DNA of 6,429 nt, from NCBI GenBank assembly GCA_050740975.1, contig JBOIEE010000316.1, positions 1 through 6,429 on the forward strand, in the 5' to 3' direction. The notes below the pieces were generated by a model. It did not search any database. It worked only from the letters and a program-made list of their open reading frames with translations, and had not been told where the DNA came from. The stretch comes from JBOHHR01 sp050740975 (GTDB taxonomy: Bacteria > Pseudomonadota > Gammaproteobacteria > JBOHHR01). A program made the position numbers and the translations under genes. Positions within the stretch are counted from its first letter, which is position 1; every line of letters starts with the position of its first letter. Shown here in pieces: positions 5,658-6,429 of this stretch.

Positions 5658-5834
5658 CTATAGCCAATCCAGGACCGGCACCTCTCCCCAGCCCCTGGAG
5701 CCGTCGGCGAGCTCAATGCACAACGCCATGTTGTTGAGCGCTTCAAGCGCCGATGAAGAGGTGGTGAACGGCGCAGCCAATGGCACATCGAGTGAATGAA
5801 TCTGGAGATCTCTGATCGCAAGCGCGTTATTCAT
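5658..5834 (-). pseudogene. dipeptide epimerase / enolase-superfamily enzyme, N-terminal fragment
   Basis: From an ATG at 5832-5834 a 58-residue peptide reads IRDLQIHSLDVPLAAPFTTS, then LNNMALCIELADGSRGWGEV and PVLDWL before TAG at 5658-5660. This is the N-terminal capping domain of the muconate-lactonizing / L-Ala-D/L-Glu epimerase group: I-x-x-L-x-x-P-L-x-x-P-F-x-x-S, then (V)-x-I-x-L-x-D-G-x-x-G-W-G-E. The full enzyme is about 350 residues, so the catalytic barrel with its Lys pair and metal-binding Asp/Glu residues is absent. The start overlaps the upstream hydrolase stop by eight bases (ATGAATAA), so the two were translationally coupled. Bases 5546-5657 do not show the missing barrel; one frame there encodes GLAIAFIKALSAVVSNAGRR, which I do not recognise. 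Confidence 0.72.
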
Positions 5835-6429
5835 TGGAGATCGTGCTATGCCCCTGCTCCTCGATCCACAGAGCGACCTTGGGCCAAAGTTCCTCATGGG
5901 CTTTCTTCCCCACCGACAATCCCACGTGCGTGCTCGGAAAGACGAGTTCGTCGTAGTGAGCCGATGAGACCGCGTGCCGCAGCGCCCTGACTGAGGCGAT
6001 AGGAACGATGTGGTCGTATTGGGCCATAATATTGAGCACAGGGACACTCACTCGGCCTAAGTCAACCCGATGGCCGTCGATCCTCATCGCCTTCTTGATG
6101 AGAGCATTTTCCTTGTAACAGCCTTGGATGAATTCCTCATAGGCCTTGCCGGGGATCGCGGGCGTGTCCACTATCCATCGAAGCCGACGCCCGTAGTCTA
6201 CGAGGACCTCCTCGCTCAGCATCTCCGCGATGAATTCCCGATGCCATGAGAACTGCGGAAGATGGTAGTACAGTAAAGCGAGGCCAATCGCATTGATGAC
6301 CGCGCCAGGGACGTTATGGCATAGTCTTCTGAAGAAACCCGCATCGAAACACCGGCCCCAGAGCACCCGGATATCGGGTTTTGAAAAGTCAACCGGAGTC
6401 GCGAGCAACGATAAGGAATTCACCCGGTT
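5827..6429 (-). CDS. PhaC-like alpha/beta hydrolase (poly-hydroxyalkanoate synthase family), C-terminal part
   Basis: The minus-strand frame is open from the window edge and encodes the last 200 residues. LSLLATPVDFSKPD follows the region where the nucleophile Cys/Ser lies, which is outside the window. The C-terminal part, VPVLNIMAQYDHIVP then THVGLSVGKKAHEELWPKV, is typical of class III / class I PhaC-type synthases. The Asp of the triad is encoded at 6013-6015 and the His at 5926-5928, both present. PhaC enzymes polymerise (R)-3-hydroxyacyl-CoA at the granule surface. Related hydrolases without synthase activity share this ending, so polymer synthesis is only a possibility. A GTG at 6421-6423 is in frame, but homologous sequence continues past it, so the true start lies outside. 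The gene overlaps the broken epimerase. Confidence 0.78.
   Translation of the reverse strand, partial: NRVNSLSLLATPVDFSKPDIRVLWGRCFDAGFFRRLCHNVPGAVINAIGLALLYYHLPQFSWHREFIAEMLSEEVLVDYGRRLRWIVDTPAIPGKAYEEFIQGCYKENALIKKAMRIDGHRVDLGRVSVPVLNIMAQYDHIVPIASVRALRHAVSSAHYDELVFPSTHVGLSVGKKAHEELWPKVALWIEEQGHSTISNE

Overview
The window looks like a moderately GC-rich proteobacterial chromosome, most likely gammaproteobacterial. The grounds are the ZnuD-type outer-membrane receptor, the PhaC-like hydrolase, the Shine-Dalgarno sites and the overall protein styles. No rRNA, tRNA, CRISPR array or phage structure is visible. The genus cannot be fixed from the sequence alone.

Layout, left to right. Positions 2-124 hold the C-terminal end of an FHA-domain protein (+). 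Positions 363-1268 encode an exported DUF4394 protein (+). Positions 1442 to about 1611 are a degraded left end of an IS21-family insertion sequence, with two terminal-type repeats and the frameshifted start of istA. Positions 1764-2087 encode a small His/Cys-containing membrane-anchored protein of DUF2946-like type. It precedes a ZnuD-like TonB-dependent receptor at 2176-4191 (+). Directly after the receptor stop, in the same frame, lies the C-terminal piece of a zinc/manganese ABC-3 permease (ZnuB-like), about 4192-4420. It is followed by an N-terminal scrap of a Y1 (IS200/REP-associated) transposase (about 4453-4544, +). That scrap meets, tail to tail, an N-terminal scrap of 3-methyladenine DNA glycosylase I (4544-4711, -). 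The rest runs on the minus strand: a PhaC-like alpha/beta hydrolase (5827-6429, its 5' end beyond the window), a truncated enolase-superfamily dipeptide epimerase (5658-5834) whose start overlaps the hydrolase stop, and an intact HAD phosphatase (4799-5545) with a strong ribosome binding site.

How the genes relate. The small His/Cys protein, the receptor and the permease remnant fit a former zinc-uptake operon. The receptor would bring metal across the outer membrane, and an ABC transporter would carry it across the inner membrane. The binding protein and ATPase genes are absent and the permease is only a tail, so the ABC part appears to have been deleted here. Transport would have to be completed by a transporter encoded elsewhere. 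The minus-strand hydrolase, epimerase and HAD genes look like one transcription unit whose middle gene is broken.

The main point of interest is the density of broken genes. Five separate gene ends (istA, permease, Y1 transposase, tag, epimerase) lie within about 4.3 kb between intact genes. This points to repeated insertion and deletion rather than to a new functional system. I see no convincing undescribed system in this window.
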